Shown in pieces: positions 9,063 through 17,724 of a stretch of DNA of 39,775 nucleotides (its first letter is position 1; each line of letters starts with the position of its first letter). The notes below the pieces were generated by a model. That model searched no databases. It was not told the DNA's origin and saw only the letters and a list, made by a program, of their open reading frames with translations. The stretch is from Halobacteriales archaeon (lineage in GTDB: Archaea > Halobacteriota > Halobacteria > Halobacteriales > SKNY01), in contig SKQO01000001.1 in the NCBI GenBank assembly GCA_007118975.1, positions 1-39,775 of the forward strand, read 5' to 3'. The position numbers and the translations under genes are program-made.

Positions 9063-9587
9063 TTAGAGTTCTTCCTCCGCTTCTTCGGCCTCGGCGGCGG
9101 CGGCCGCGGCCTCTTCTTGAATTTCTTCGACGTTCACGCCGACTGTTCCCTCGGATCGTCCGGTCGATTTGGTCCGTTGACCACGAACTTTCTGCCCACG
9201 TTCGTGGCGAACACCCCGGTAGGCCCGGATCATCTTCAGGCGGTTTATGTCCTGCTCTCGGACGAGACCGAGCTCATTGCCGATCTCGTGGGTCGTCTCC
9301 CCGCTGTAAAAGCGGCGTTGATGGTTGTTCAACCACTCGGGCTGTTGTTTTCCGAAGTTGGTCACGTGTTCGACGATCGTATCGATCGTGTCGTCATCTA
9401 GGGCGCCGAGGGTGGCGCCGTAATCGACACCAACATCGTCAGCGATGAGGCGTGCTGCCCGACGACCGATGCCGTTCATCTCGATCAGGGCACGCTCGAC
9501 GCTCTTGGTGCCGTCAAGGTCGGTCTGTTCGATGCGGACGAAGTATCGAAGGTCCTCGTCCTGCTCTGTAGATTCTTCCGTGCTCAT
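9063..9587 (-). CDS. rps13: 30S ribosomal protein S13
   Basis: uS13, 174 residues, head protein contacting the P-site tRNA and L5/L11 bridges. The ATG at 9587 is followed by an acidic leader (STEESTEQDEDL) and the core: FVRIEQTDLDGTKSVERAL, MNGIGRRAARLIADD, and the basic IRAYRGVRHERGQKVRGQRT near the C terminus. The last ~20 residues form an alanine/glutamate tail. It is the first protein gene after tRNA-Ser, 86 bases downstream of the mature tRNA, with no strong Shine-Dalgarno. Confidence 0.97.
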   Translation of the reverse strand: MSTEESTEQDEDLRYFVRIEQTDLDGTKSVERALIEMNGIGRRAARLIADDVGVDYGATLGALDDDTIDTIVEHVTNFGKQQPEWLNNHQRRFYSGETTHEIGNELGLVREQDINRLKMIRAYRGVRHERGQKVRGQRTKSTGRSEGTVGVNVEEIQEEAAAAAAEAEEAEEEL

Positions 9588-9673
9588 GTGTGGGTTCTCT
9601 CGCTGCGCGTTGGCGGGCCGACGGGCGCGGCGGTCTCGGTCCACGCGTCCCGCAGGCGCTCGCCACCGTCGAA

Positions 9674-9757
9674 CGTCGTGGCGGGGATTCGAACCCCGGA
9701 GGCTTGCGCCACAGAGTTAGCAACCCTGCGCCTTGGGCCAGACTTGGCTACCACGAC
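9674..9757 (-). tRNA. tRNA-Ser (anticodon GCT)
   Basis: An 84-base class II tRNA. Acceptor stem GTCGTGG (9757-9751) pairs with CCACGAC (9681-9675); discriminator G, the serine identity base. The anticodon loop TTGCTAA gives GCT, reading AGC/AGU. A long variable arm (TGGCGCAAGCCTCC) and T-arm GGGGTTCGAATCCCC are clear. No CCA is encoded. It leads the S13-S4-S11-Rpo3 cluster. Confidence 0.95.
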
Positions 9758-9838
9758 TCGGGTGTGTTTACGATCGCCCGTGTGGACTCGGGACGCCTCG
9801 TCCCTACAGGCTGCGTACAAATGTTACCAGGGGGTCGG

Positions 9839-9845
9839 TATTTAA
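9839..9845 (-). promoter_or_regulatory. Possible TATA box for tRNA-Ser and the S13 cluster
   Basis: TTAAATA on the minus strand, 82-88 bases before the tRNA 5' end and downstream of the moaA stop. Use of this box would give a 5' extension of about 50 bases for RNase P to remove. Inference from position only. Confidence 0.4.
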
Positions 9846-9865
9846 CTCTTACAGGCTGACGTTGC

Positions 9866-10819
9866 CTAGACGTACTTTTCGTTGACCTGCCATTCGCCCA
9901 TTCCGTCCCTGACCATGTACTCACCGTAGAACGGAACGCGGTTTGCGACCGTGGCTCGAAAGGTCTCCCTGATTTCGGGTTTGGTCATCCCGCCCATCGA
10001 TCGGAGATCATCATTCCGGTTCAGACATCCCTTCAGCTGACCGTCGTGGGTGACCCGTACGCGGTGACAGTTCGCACAGAACGTCGGATTTTCGACCGGA
10101 TCAACGATTTCGACCATGCCGCCGTCGATCCAGTAGCGTCGCCGCTCGTGCATGTCCCGCCGTTCGATCCGATCGGCCCGCTCGGCGAGCCATTCGTGCA
10201 CGTCGTCGATATCGATCGCCCACTCGGGGTTGCCGGTGAGTTCGGGCATGTACTCGATGAGTTGGAGGCGCAACCCATCGTTCTCGGCGACGAAGTCGAC
10301 CATCTCCGGCACGTAACCCGCGGTCGCCTCGAACACGACCATATTGATCTTCACCGGGGTGAGATCCGCCTCGAGGGCCGCGTCGATCCCTTCGAGGACT
10401 CGATCGTACGCCCCTGACTTCGTGAGTTCCGCGAAGGCGTCCCTGTCCATCGCGTCCTGTGAAATGTTCACCCGTTCCAGGCCGGCGTCGGCCAACGCCT
10501 CGGCTCGATCCGGGAGAAACGTCCCGTTCGTCGTCATCGATACCGACATCGAATCCGGCGTGCGACGAATGATTTCCTCGAGATCCGCCCGGAGCATGGG
10601 TTCACCGCCCGTGAATTTCACGGCGTCAACGTCGAACTCCGTTGCTACCTCGAGAAACCGAACCACATCGTCGGTAGACATCTCGTCGTCCTGTGGGTCC
10701 AATGGGCCACGTGTGTCCCCCAACCCTTCGTTGTGACAGTAGACACAGTCGAAATTACAGCGATCGGTTAGCGAGACTCGGACGCCTCGAACCTCGCGAC
10801 CGAACTCGTCTTCAAGCAT
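9866..10819 (-). CDS. moaA: GTP 3',8-cyclase MoaA
   Basis: Radical-SAM enzyme that converts GTP to 3',8-cyclo-GTP, the first step of molybdopterin cofactor synthesis. The 317-residue protein has the radical SAM cluster CNFDCVYC (Cys21, Cys25, Cys28), the SAM-binding [10 protein letters not shown] (68-77), and the second MoaA-specific 4Fe-4S motif Cys248-X2-Cys251-X13-Cys265 in [20 protein letters not shown]. The start at 10819 is chosen because homology begins there and a TATA box lies 26-33 bases upstream. It is monocistronic and divergent from the mrp gene. Other moa genes are not in the window. Confidence 0.95.
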   Translation of the reverse strand: MLEDEFGREVRGVRVSLTDRCNFDCVYCHNEGLGDTRGPLDPQDDEMSTDDVVRFLEVATEFDVDAVKFTGGEPMLRADLEEIIRRTPDSMSVSMTTNGTFLPDRAEALADAGLERVNISQDAMDRDAFAELTKSGAYDRVLEGIDAALEADLTPVKINMVVFEATAGYVPEMVDFVAENDGLRLQLIEYMPELTGNPEWAIDIDDVHEWLAERADRIERRDMHERRRYWIDGGMVEIVDPVENPTFCANCHRVRVTHDGQLKGCLNRNDDLRSMGGMTKPEIRETFRATVANRVPFYGEYMVRDGMGEWQVNEKYV

Positions 10820-10844
10820 ATCCGGGTAGTTGTGAGTGAAACTC

Positions 10845-10852
10845 CTTATAGG
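10845..10852 (-). promoter_or_regulatory. TATA box of moaA
   Basis: CCTATAAG on the minus strand, 26-33 bases before the moaA ATG; leaderless spacing. Confidence 0.6.
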
Positions 10853-10935
10853 ATCCGCCAGATCGGTGAAAATGTAATTGCTATCGGTTACGACGCGGGA
10901 GCACCCGCAGCGTATCATCCGAGGCGTTCAGAACG

Positions 10936-10941
10936 CTTATT
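10936..10941 (+). promoter_or_regulatory. TATA box of the mrp gene
   Basis: CTTATT on the plus strand, 24-29 bases before the ATG at 10965. It helps choose that ATG over the upstream in-frame ATG at 10878. Confidence 0.5.
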
Positions 10942-10964
10942 CGATACTCGAAGCAAGGCCAAAC

Positions 10965-12014
10965 ATGGACGAGCAGACGGTCCGCGAGCTCCTTCGCGTG
11001 GTCGAGGATCCGGATCTGGGGGAGGACATCGTTTCACTCGGGCTTGTCAATGACATTGTCGTCGAGGACGGCAACGTTCGCGTCTCGCTCGCCCTGGGTA
11101 CGCCGTACGCCCCCAACGAATCCGCGATCGCGGATACCGTGCGGGAGCGACTCGCGGACGAAGGCATCGAGGCGAGCCTGTCAGCACGCTATGAACGTCC
11201 CGATGCTGCAGCGGAACAACCCCTTGCGGGCGTCAAGAACATCATCGCTGTGTCCTCCGGGAAAGGGGGCGTCGGCAAAAGCACTGTATCGGTCAATTTG
11301 GCGGCAGCCCTTGCTGCCCGGGGGGCGCGGGTCGGCTTGTTCGACGCTGACGTCTACGGTCCGGACGTGCCACGGATGATCGGGTCGACGGATCAACCAC
11401 AGGTGACGGCCGACGAGGAGCTGATCCCACCGACAAAGCACGGGATCAAGCTGATGAGCATGGCGTTCCTCTCCGGTGAGGACGATCCCGTCATCTGGCG
11501 GGGCCCCATGGTCCACAAGGTGTTGACCCAACTGTGGGACGATGTTGCCTGGGGTGATCTCGATTACATGGTCATCGATCTTCCCCCAGGTACTGGCGAT
11601 ACCCAGTTGACCATGTTGCAGACGATCCCGGTGACCGGCGCCGTCGTCGTCACAACCCCCCAGCAAGTCGCGATCGACGATGCGCGCCGGGGACTCGAAA
11701 TGTTCGGTCGCCACGATACCGTCGTCCTCGGGATCGTCGAAAACATGCGGGGCTTCCGATGTCCCGATTGCGGGAGCGAGCACGATATTTTCGGTGCAGG
11801 CGGCGGGGAGGAACTCGCGGGGGATACCGATCTCCCGTTCCTGGGGGGAATCCCACTCGATCCAGATATCCGGACGGGTGGTGACGAAGGCGCACCGATC
11901 GCGCTGGACGCGGAATCGCCCACCGGGACGGCGTTCCGCGAACTCGGCGGCGCCGTGGCCAATCAACTCGGCATCGTCAACCGGCGGGCGTTGGCGGAGC
12001 GTCGGGCGGAGTGA
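10965..12014 (+). CDS. mrp: Mrp/Nbp35 family iron-sulfur cluster carrier ATPase
   Basis: A 349-residue P-loop NTPase of the Mrp/ApbC/Nbp35 group, which binds and transfers Fe-S clusters to apoproteins in the cytoplasm. The N-terminal ~85 residues form a MIP18/DUF59 domain (DEQTVRELLRVVEDPDLG). A deviant Walker A SSGKGGVGKST (Gly99-Ser106) is followed by LFDADVYGPDVPRM and IDLPPGTGDTQLT. The C-terminal cluster-binding CPDC is at Cys266 and Cys269. The start at 10965 fits the DUF59 domain start and the TATA box; the longer frame from 10878 reaches back into the moaA promoter. The gluRS gene follows after 52 bases. Confidence 0.93.
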   Translation: MDEQTVRELLRVVEDPDLGEDIVSLGLVNDIVVEDGNVRVSLALGTPYAPNESAIADTVRERLADEGIEASLSARYERPDAAAEQPLAGVKNIIAVSSGKGGVGKSTVSVNLAAALAARGARVGLFDADVYGPDVPRMIGSTDQPQVTADEELIPPTKHGIKLMSMAFLSGEDDPVIWRGPMVHKVLTQLWDDVAWGDLDYMVIDLPPGTGDTQLTMLQTIPVTGAVVVTTPQQVAIDDARRGLEMFGRHDTVVLGIVENMRGFRCPDCGSEHDIFGAGGGEELAGDTDLPFLGGIPLDPDIRTGGDEGAPIALDAESPTGTAFRELGGAVANQLGIVNRRALAERRAE

Positions 12015-12066
12015 ACGCCGAAGCGGATCCGAGCCGTTTTGGACCCGAACGGGCAACCCATTCCCA

Positions 12067-13785
12067 ATGGATCAGGAGTTGCGGGAACGAATCGAACGGA
12101 GCGCAGAGAAGCATGCGCTCTTCAACGCGTTGAAACACGATTCCGAGGCCGATTTGGGTGCAATTATGGGTCCCCTGATGGGCGAGAATCCGGACTTCCG
12201 GGAGTTCGGTGATCAGATCCCGGGTATCATTGGGCCCATTGTGGCGGCGGTCAACGACCTCGACCGGGCCGAACGACGGGATCGACTGGCCGAGATTGCC
12301 CCGGAGGGCGTCGAGGAACTCGAACGTGAGCCCGCGGAAGATGACCACGACCTCCCCCCACTTCCCGGGGCCGAGGACGTGGCTGAGGTGCGACTCCGCT
12401 GTGCACCCAATCCGAACGGCCCGTGGCACATCGGCCACGCACGCATGGGCGCCGTGATCGGGAAGTACGCCGACCGGTATGACGGGTGGATGCTCTGCCG
12501 GTTCGATGATACCGATCCGGCGACGAAGCGTCCCTCCCTACAGGCGTACGATCAGATCCTCGATGATCTGGCGTACCTCGGATTCAAGCCCGACGAAGTG
12601 CTTCGCGCGAGCGACCGGCTCGAACTGTACTACGAGCACGCCCGCGATGTTATCGAACTCGGGGGTGCCTATACGTGCTCCTGTCCGGCGGGGGAGTTCT
12701 CGGAGCGTAAATCAGCGGGTGAAGCCTGCCCACATCGTGACCGTCCCATCGACGAGTCCTTGGCGGCGTTCGATCGCATGGTGGCCGGGGAATTCTCCGC
12801 TGGCGACCGCGTCCTCAGAATCAGGACCGATCTCGAAGCCCCGAACCCAGCCGAACGCGACTGGGTGGCGTTCCGGATGGTGGACGAGCCGCATCCCCGC
12901 GAGGACGCGGCAGCGGACCGTTGCTGGCCACTCCTCGACTTTCAGAGCGCCATCGACGATCACCACACACAGATCACGCATATCATCCGTGGAAAGGACC
13001 TGCAGGACAGCGTCGCCCGGCAAGGATATCTGTACGAGTATCTCGGGTGGGAGTATCCGACCGTTCTCCACTGGGGCCGAATTTCGGTTGACGAGTACGA
13101 GTTCCCACTCAGCACGTCGACGATGGGTGAGCGCATCGAGGCAGGGGATCTCACGGGCTGGGATGACCCAGCGGCACCGACGCTGCAGAGTCTGAAACGT
13201 CGGGGGATCAGGGGTGCAGCCGTCACCGATGCTCTCGCCGAGCTCGGCGTCTCGGAAAGTGACGTTGAGCTGTCGATGAGCAGCATTTACGCGAGGAACC
13301 GCGAGCGAATCGATCCGATCGCCGACCGATACTTTTTGGTTCGAGACGGAACGCGACTCCCGCTCGTGGGTGACGTGCCGGCAACCGCGGAGCCGCCGAA
13401 ACACCCGACCGACGAGGAGCGGGGCAACCGCACTATTCCGGTCGGTGATGCCGTGCGCATCGAACCGGGGGATCTCCCCGCTCACGGGGAACGCGTCTGG
13501 TTAAAGGGCTTGGGGTGTGTCCGGGCGATGCGAGAAGCGCTCGAACTCACGGGAGATTCCATCGAGGTGGTCCGCGACGGTGACGTCCCCGTCATCCACT
13601 GGGTGCCGGCCGGGGGAGCGATCCCGGTTACCATCCGAATGCCGACGGGAGACAGCACTGGTCTCGCAGAGCCGTCGTTCGCGGAAGTCGATGTCGACGA
13701 CGTCGTGCAGTTCGAACGGGTCGGGTTTGCGCGAGTCGACAGCCACGCTCGCGACGAATCCATCGTTTACTTCGCCCACAACTGA
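12067..13785 (+). CDS. gltX: Glutamyl-tRNA synthetase (archaeal, non-discriminating type)
   Basis: Class I aminoacyl-tRNA synthetase charging tRNA-Glu, and in archaea also tRNA-Gln for later amidation. The 572-residue protein has an archaeal N-terminal helical domain (1-~105), the HIGH motif in NPNGPWHIGHARMG (121-124), a Cys-X-Cys...Cys-Pro-His zinc-like insert near residues 202-222 (CSCPAGEFSERKSAGEACPH), and a KMSKS-equivalent LSTSTMG at 348-354. The C-terminal half is the beta-barrel anticodon-binding domain of the GlnRS-like archaeal subclass. ATG 12067 follows mrp by 52 bases with no clear TATA box, so readthrough from mrp is possible. Confidence 0.96.
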   Translation: MDQELRERIERSAEKHALFNALKHDSEADLGAIMGPLMGENPDFREFGDQIPGIIGPIVAAVNDLDRAERRDRLAEIAPEGVEELEREPAEDDHDLPPLPGAEDVAEVRLRCAPNPNGPWHIGHARMGAVIGKYADRYDGWMLCRFDDTDPATKRPSLQAYDQILDDLAYLGFKPDEVLRASDRLELYYEHARDVIELGGAYTCSCPAGEFSERKSAGEACPHRDRPIDESLAAFDRMVAGEFSAGDRVLRIRTDLEAPNPAERDWVAFRMVDEPHPREDAAADRCWPLLDFQSAIDDHHTQITHIIRGKDLQDSVARQGYLYEYLGWEYPTVLHWGRISVDEYEFPLSTSTMGERIEAGDLTGWDDPAAPTLQSLKRRGIRGAAVTDALAELGVSESDVELSMSSIYARNRERIDPIADRYFLVRDGTRLPLVGDVPATAEPPKHPTDEERGNRTIPVGDAVRIEPGDLPAHGERVWLKGLGCVRAMREALELTGDSIEVVRDGDVPVIHWVPAGGAIPVTIRMPTGDSTGLAEPSFAEVDVDDVVQFERVGFARVDSHARDESIVYFAHN

Positions 13786-13936
13786 TCGCGGCAGTTCGCG
13801 GAGGACGCGCCGCCGTTCCGGGCGGCGAGATCGTCATCCAGAATCACCGCGGAAACCCACTCGTTCACGGGTGGGAGGGAGCGCGTCAGCAGCGCCGACA
13901 ACCAGCTGGCAAAACTGGTCAGACTCCCCACCGCGG

Positions 13937-13944
13937 CTTTATAC
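13937..13944 (+). promoter_or_regulatory. TATA box of the tnpB relic
   Basis: CTTTATAC, 25-32 bases before the ATG at 13969 and only four bases before an upstream in-frame ATG at 13948. The spacing argues that 13969 was the original tnpB start. Confidence 0.5.
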
Positions 13945-13968
13945 GCAATGACGGAGCCAACGGTGGTG

Positions 13969-15095
13969 ATGGAGCTGCGCCGGACGGTGCCGGTGAAACT
14001 CGACATCGACGACGAGCAGGGCCGGCTACTCCAGGAGACCCTCGAGCAGTTCCTGTGGGCCGCCAACTACGTGGTGGATCGTGCCCGACAAGCAGATGGC
14101 TACGTGCTCACCGAATCAGGCACACTCCACGAGCGCACCTACGAGACGGTCCGGGATAACACCGAACTGCACGCCAATCACGTGCAGGCGGCTCGTCGCC
14201 GGGCTTCCTAGGCCATCACCTCGACGGTCGCCACCTGGAAGCAGGGAAAAACAGCGAGTCTTCCGACCTTTACGTCGCCGTTTCTCGAGTATCACAAACG
14301 AAGTGCAACATTTCACGACGAGTGGGCCTCGTTAGCGACCGTCGCGGGCCGGATCGACGCCTCGTATGTCCTGCCGGGGAATCCCGAAGACACACCGCAC
14401 GAGGCGTATCTCGGGGCTGACGAGTACGAGATTACCGGCGCGACGCTCCACTATCGCGAGCACGGTGACGAGGGGTACCTCCATCTCAGAACAAAGGCTG
14501 AGCTGGACGATCCGGATCGGCCGAGAACGGAACGGTTCTCGGTGTGGATCTCGGCGTCGAGAACATTGCCGTCACTTCTACTGGTACGTTCTGGTCCGGC
14601 GACGAACTCGATCACTGGCGCCGCGAATACGAGAACCGCAGAGCCACACTGCAGCGATGTGGATCCAGCGATGCCCACGAGGTGATGCAGTCGATCGGGC
14701 GGAAAGAGACTGGCCGGTTCACGATCCTACTCCACGAGATTGCGAATGGCATCGTCGCGGAGGCCGATGCTCGTGGCTGTTCACATATCGCGTTCGAAAA
14801 CTTGACCGATATTCGCGAGCGCATGGTCGGCGTGAAGCGACTGCACGCCTGGGCCTTCAGGAAACTCCACGCCTTCGTCGCGTACAAGGCTGAAGCACAG
14901 GGCATCCAGGTCGAGCAAGTCGATCCGGCCAAGACCTCACAGCGGTGTTCCACCTGTGGACACACTGATCCTGAGAATCGGCCGACCCGGGAGCAATTCC
15001 ACTGCCAGGCGTGTGACTACAAGAACCACGCCGATTACAATGCAGCCAAAAACATCGCATTCGAGCTCCTTCGGAACCAAAACGGGGCCGAGTGA
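13969..15095 (+). pseudogene. tnpB: TnpB (IS1341/IS605-type RNA-guided nuclease), broken
   Basis: TnpB proteins are transposon-encoded RNA-guided RuvC nucleases, ancestors of Cas12. The N-terminal part (MELRRTVPVKLDID...) is interrupted by an in-frame TAG at 14209-14211 after ARRRAS. Reading continues in the same frame to about 14523 (..AELDDPDRP), where one base appears lost and the frame moves to [17 protein letters not shown]. From there the C-terminal part is open to 15095 and keeps all three RuvC acidic residues (D in GVDLG, E in [14 protein letters not shown] in [11 protein letters not shown]) and the CSTC...CQAC zinc finger. Two lesions mean no full-length product unless stop and shift are both bypassed. 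No tnpA gene is present. Confidence 0.88.
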
Positions 15096-15210
15096 GGCGT
15101 GCGCCTGAACGGCGGGATGATGACCGCCAGTGGCGACGACAGTGCCCTCCCAATCGAGGGATAGAGCGGGAGTCCATGCCGAAAGCCCACGAGTGAACTC
15201 GTGGGTTAGC
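15096..15210 (+). ncRNA. Candidate omega-RNA / right-end element of IS1341
   Basis: The 115 bases after the tnpB stop end with a strong hairpin: AAGCCCACGAG would pair with CTCGTGGGTT across a TGAA loop (184-193 with 198-207 of the 15000s, eight of ten pairs being consecutive G-C/A-T). TnpB right ends encode such structured guide RNAs whose guide is the flanking DNA just past the element. Here that flank would be the 3' end of the small zinc-protein gene. No evidence of expression is available. Confidence 0.45.
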
Positions 15211-15396
15211 TTATGGCCACTCGTCTTCCATACGAGGTAGCGGCGAGGCGACTACCCCAGCCTGGATCGCTTGCGCGCGGCCGTGATCAGGACACACACG
15301 TTTGTCGGCTGCCCACGGGATGTGGAGTCTGACGGCTGCCGGTCGTTCACAATCCGGTTCTTCGCAGATCCCGTGGGGGGCAGGGCTATTCGACAT
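15211..15396 (-). CDS. Small zinc-finger-like protein
   Basis: A 61-residue protein (MSNSPAPHGICEEPDCERPA...) with a CEEPDC pair at Cys11 and Cys16 and a CPDH pair near residue 35, giving a likely C-X4-C...C-X2-H zinc site. Small zinc proteins of this sort are frequent in haloarchaea but the function is unknown. The start at 15396 is preferred over 15405 because a GGAG lies nine bases upstream; either way it overlaps the end of tmcA on the same strand, so translational coupling is likely. Its TAA stop lies immediately against the right end of the IS1341 element, which spared the coding sequence. Confidence 0.65.
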   Translation of the reverse strand: MSNSPAPHGICEEPDCERPAAVRLHIPWAADKRVCPDHGRAQAIQAGVVASPLPRMEDEWP

Positions 15397-17623
15397 TCGT
15401 GTCATCTCCGTTCCGTAATCGTTCTCGTTCCTGTTCGACGGTTTCACCGCCATACGCTTCAATCAGTGGGGCGACGGCTCCCCGTACGGCCCGTCGACAC
15501 GTGCCCACCGAGTCATAGCCGTAGCGATCGGCGACGATAGGCCAGGGACGACCTTGCAACACTTTTTCCACGAGCATCGACCCTGCCTCGGGTCGGTGCC
15601 CCTCCGTAAGCGCGTGAAGCAGGAGAGTACGGAGCGGTTCGGGGTTGAGGTCGTACCGCCCCGGACCGAATCCGATTGCCGTCAAAAACCGCCAGTCGTC
15701 GTTCGAGAGATCGAGTGACGTCGGTTGGGGTACTGCGGCCAACAATGCCAGGGCGGTGTCAGCATCAACCTCTCGATGCACGTCGGGGAGACTCGCCGCT
15801 AACCGTTCCGCAAAGCTACCCGAAAACCGTGTAACCATCGTCTCACCGGCACTGGAGACACCACGAATCATCACCGTGGAATAGACGCCACTGCTCGCGT
15901 TCCGGCTTGCCGAGAGAAAGATCGGCTTGAAGCCGTTGTCCGCCCAGAAACGCACTAGGCCGGGCGTCGCACCGTAACCCGCCGCGAGCCAGTCGACGGC
16001 ATGTCCATACGAGTCGGTGATATGTGAAATCAAACGAGATCCCAGCCCACGACGGCGGACGGCCGGGTGTGTCGCGATTCGAATCACTCGGATCCCGCTG
16101 GTCGACGCTGCCTCGAGATCGCGGAATTCGTTGAGGAAGATGTCGGGAAGCATGTTCCCGCGAAGCCGAGCGCCCCGAAATGCCGCGAGACGGCGCTCGT
16201 GGGATAACTTTCCTTCCCGGGCAAGCAATGCAATCGCGGCTACGTGCCCGTCAGCGAGCAGCGCGTGGATGTCGAGGTTCGGTGCATCAAGCATACGGAC
16301 GATGTCGTTTGGCTCTGTCCGGTAATGCGCCATTGCGAGGAGGCCGATCGCCTCGCGGAACACGGTCGGACGCTTGAATAGCTCGTCGCTCGAAAGCTCC
16401 CTGGCGCAAACCGACTCGGGACCGACGTCCGCGAGGAGTTCAGTGACCGCCGGTCGAGCGTCCAAAAAGAGGACGCGGTTAACCCATCGCTCGACCGGGT
16501 CGTTGGGGGCATACCTGATCGGCTCGTTCAGACGAACCTCGGTGCACCGGTGGCCGGAAGATTCGACGATCTCGCGAAATCGGGTGGCGAATCCGTGACC
16601 TGCTCCCTCGTAGCCGTGGAGTGTCGTCGTGAACGCGACACGAGGGACGACGAGAAACTCCTCCAGCGTCGGCACCGGAAGCCCGGCCGCCTCGTCGGCA
16701 AACAATACGTCTATGTCCTCAAGCGTGTTATCGGTGAGGAGGTCGCCAGGTCGATAAAACGTGATACTTCCACCGGTGGATGTCTCCGAGAGGTCGTAAT
16801 CGGCACCGCCCGCGAGCACGTCTTCGGCTTGCTCGAAAAGCGGGTCGACTTGAGTTCGTTCGGTGGCCGTGATTGCCACAGTCATACCCTCCCCAGCGAG
16901 GACCGCGGCGGCCATCCCTGCCACGCTGGATTTGCCCCGTCCTCGATCAGCCTGCAGGATGACTGCCGCCGGTGGGGATTGCAGCCCCTCCAGGGCGAGG
17001 AGCGCCCGTCGTTGATCTGCCGTCAAACAGCGGTGATACACCGACGCCGGAAACGTTGGATCTGCCGGTGGCGCGACTCCCGTGGGAACAACGATCTCCG
17101 CGTCGGCACCCGTTAGCCCCGATCGCGTGATCGTTTTCGTGTTCGCATCGACGATTGTAACACCCTCACTCTCGAAAAGGGTCTGAATCAGCCACTGTCG
17201 AAACCGGCCGGTAACCTCTTCGAGCTGGAACGGGGCGACGACCAGCGATTCGTCGAAGGCGTCGCGACGATCCGGCCACACCTCGAGTGGCGGCGTTCGC
17301 AACACGAGGAGGCCACCGCCGGTGACGGCGCCGGCACACCGACCGATGGCGTTCGGGATCAACGTCTCCTGGAGATCGATCAAGACCAATTCCGCCTCCG
17401 CCCCCATGAGTTCGACCGTTCGTCGTGGATCGATTCGCTCTGTGTCGAGCGGCGAGTGGGACCCCACGTAGACCGTCTCACCAATTCCGATGGGTACAGC
17501 GGTTACGATCGATCGAAGCGCCCGTTTGGTCGCCGCGGGGGAACCGGCCACCACGACGACCCGCCGTTCGTTCGACCGGACTGCTTCCCGGTGTAGCGAT
17601 TGAACGTGTTCGGGAACGGACAC
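15386..17623 (-). CDS. tmcA: RNA cytidine acetyltransferase TmcA (N4-acetylcytidine)
   Basis: Acetylates cytidine in RNA (the wobble C34 of elongator tRNA-Met in bacteria; tRNA and rRNA sites in archaea) using acetyl-CoA and ATP/GTP. The 745-residue protein has an N-terminal DUF1726-like domain, a helicase-type ATPase with Walker A ADRGRGKSS (Lys231) and Walker B VLFADEAAG (309-312 region), a GNAT domain with IRVIRIATHPAVRRRGLGSR (acetyl-CoA loop at 523-529), and the C-terminal tRNA-binding region. Start is GTG at 17623 (MSVPEHVQSLHREA). All motifs are intact. The downstream zinc protein overlaps its stop. Confidence 0.95.
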   Translation of the reverse strand: MSVPEHVQSLHREAVRSNERRVVVVAGSPAATKRALRSIVTAVPIGIGETVYVGSHSPLDTERIDPRRTVELMGAEAELVLIDLQETLIPNAIGRCAGAVTGGGLLVLRTPPLEVWPDRRDAFDESLVVAPFQLEEVTGRFRQWLIQTLFESEGVTIVDANTKTITRSGLTGADAEIVVPTGVAPPADPTFPASVYHRCLTADQRRALLALEGLQSPPAAVILQADRGRGKSSVAGMAAAVLAGEGMTVAITATERTQVDPLFEQAEDVLAGGADYDLSETSTGGSITFYRPGDLLTDNTLEDIDVLFADEAAGLPVPTLEEFLVVPRVAFTTTLHGYEGAGHGFATRFREIVESSGHRCTEVRLNEPIRYAPNDPVERWVNRVLFLDARPAVTELLADVGPESVCARELSSDELFKRPTVFREAIGLLAMAHYRTEPNDIVRMLDAPNLDIHALLADGHVAAIALLAREGKLSHERRLAAFRGARLRGNMLPDIFLNEFRDLEAASTSGIRVIRIATHPAVRRRGLGSRLISHITDSYGHAVDWLAAGYGATPGLVRFWADNGFKPIFLSASRNASSGVYSTVMIRGVSSAGETMVTRFSGSFAERLAASLPDVHREVDADTALALLAAVPQPTSLDLSNDDWRFLTAIGFGPGRYDLNPEPLRTLLLHALTEGHRPEAGSMLVEKVLQGRPWPIVADRYGYDSVGTCRRAVRGAVAPLIEAYGGETVEQERERLRNGDDTNVE

Positions 17624-17693
17624 ACCCGGTAGTCACTTCCCGGCAAAAATGGGTGTTGCCATCGCACGACAGTGGCAACGTATTTGCAAGGGC

Positions 17694-17702
17694 TTTTATA
17701 TA
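17694..17702 (+). promoter_or_regulatory. TATA box of the L7Ae-S28e-L24e-Ndk operon
   Basis: TTTTATATA, the strongest TATA box in the window. It lies 150 bases before the L7Ae start, so transcription probably begins near 17725 and leaves a leader of about 125 bases. Confidence 0.65.
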
Positions 17703-17724
17703 CCCGTCAGCTACAAGCTTTCAC

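Larger units (their letters stand above)
13969..15210 (+). mobile_element. IS1341-type (IS200/IS605 group) element, decayed
   Basis: The element consists of the tnpB relic and a 3' tail ending in a 10-bp hairpin. Its right end is placed at about 15210, just after the hairpin and directly at the TAA stop of the neighbouring zinc-protein gene. The left end is not marked by inverted repeats in this group and could be anywhere in 13786-13969; that spacer holds nothing else recognisable. The element lies between gltX and tmcA and disrupts neither. Confidence 0.7.

Noticed and set aside
10878..10964. Longer mrp start
   Set aside because: The extension covers the mrp TATA box and the moaA upstream region and adds residues without DUF59 homology.
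13969..15095. Nuclease-dead TnpB repressor (TldR-like)
   Set aside because: The RuvC acidic residues are intact, and the gene is broken by a stop and a frameshift instead of showing a conserved inactivated catalytic site.
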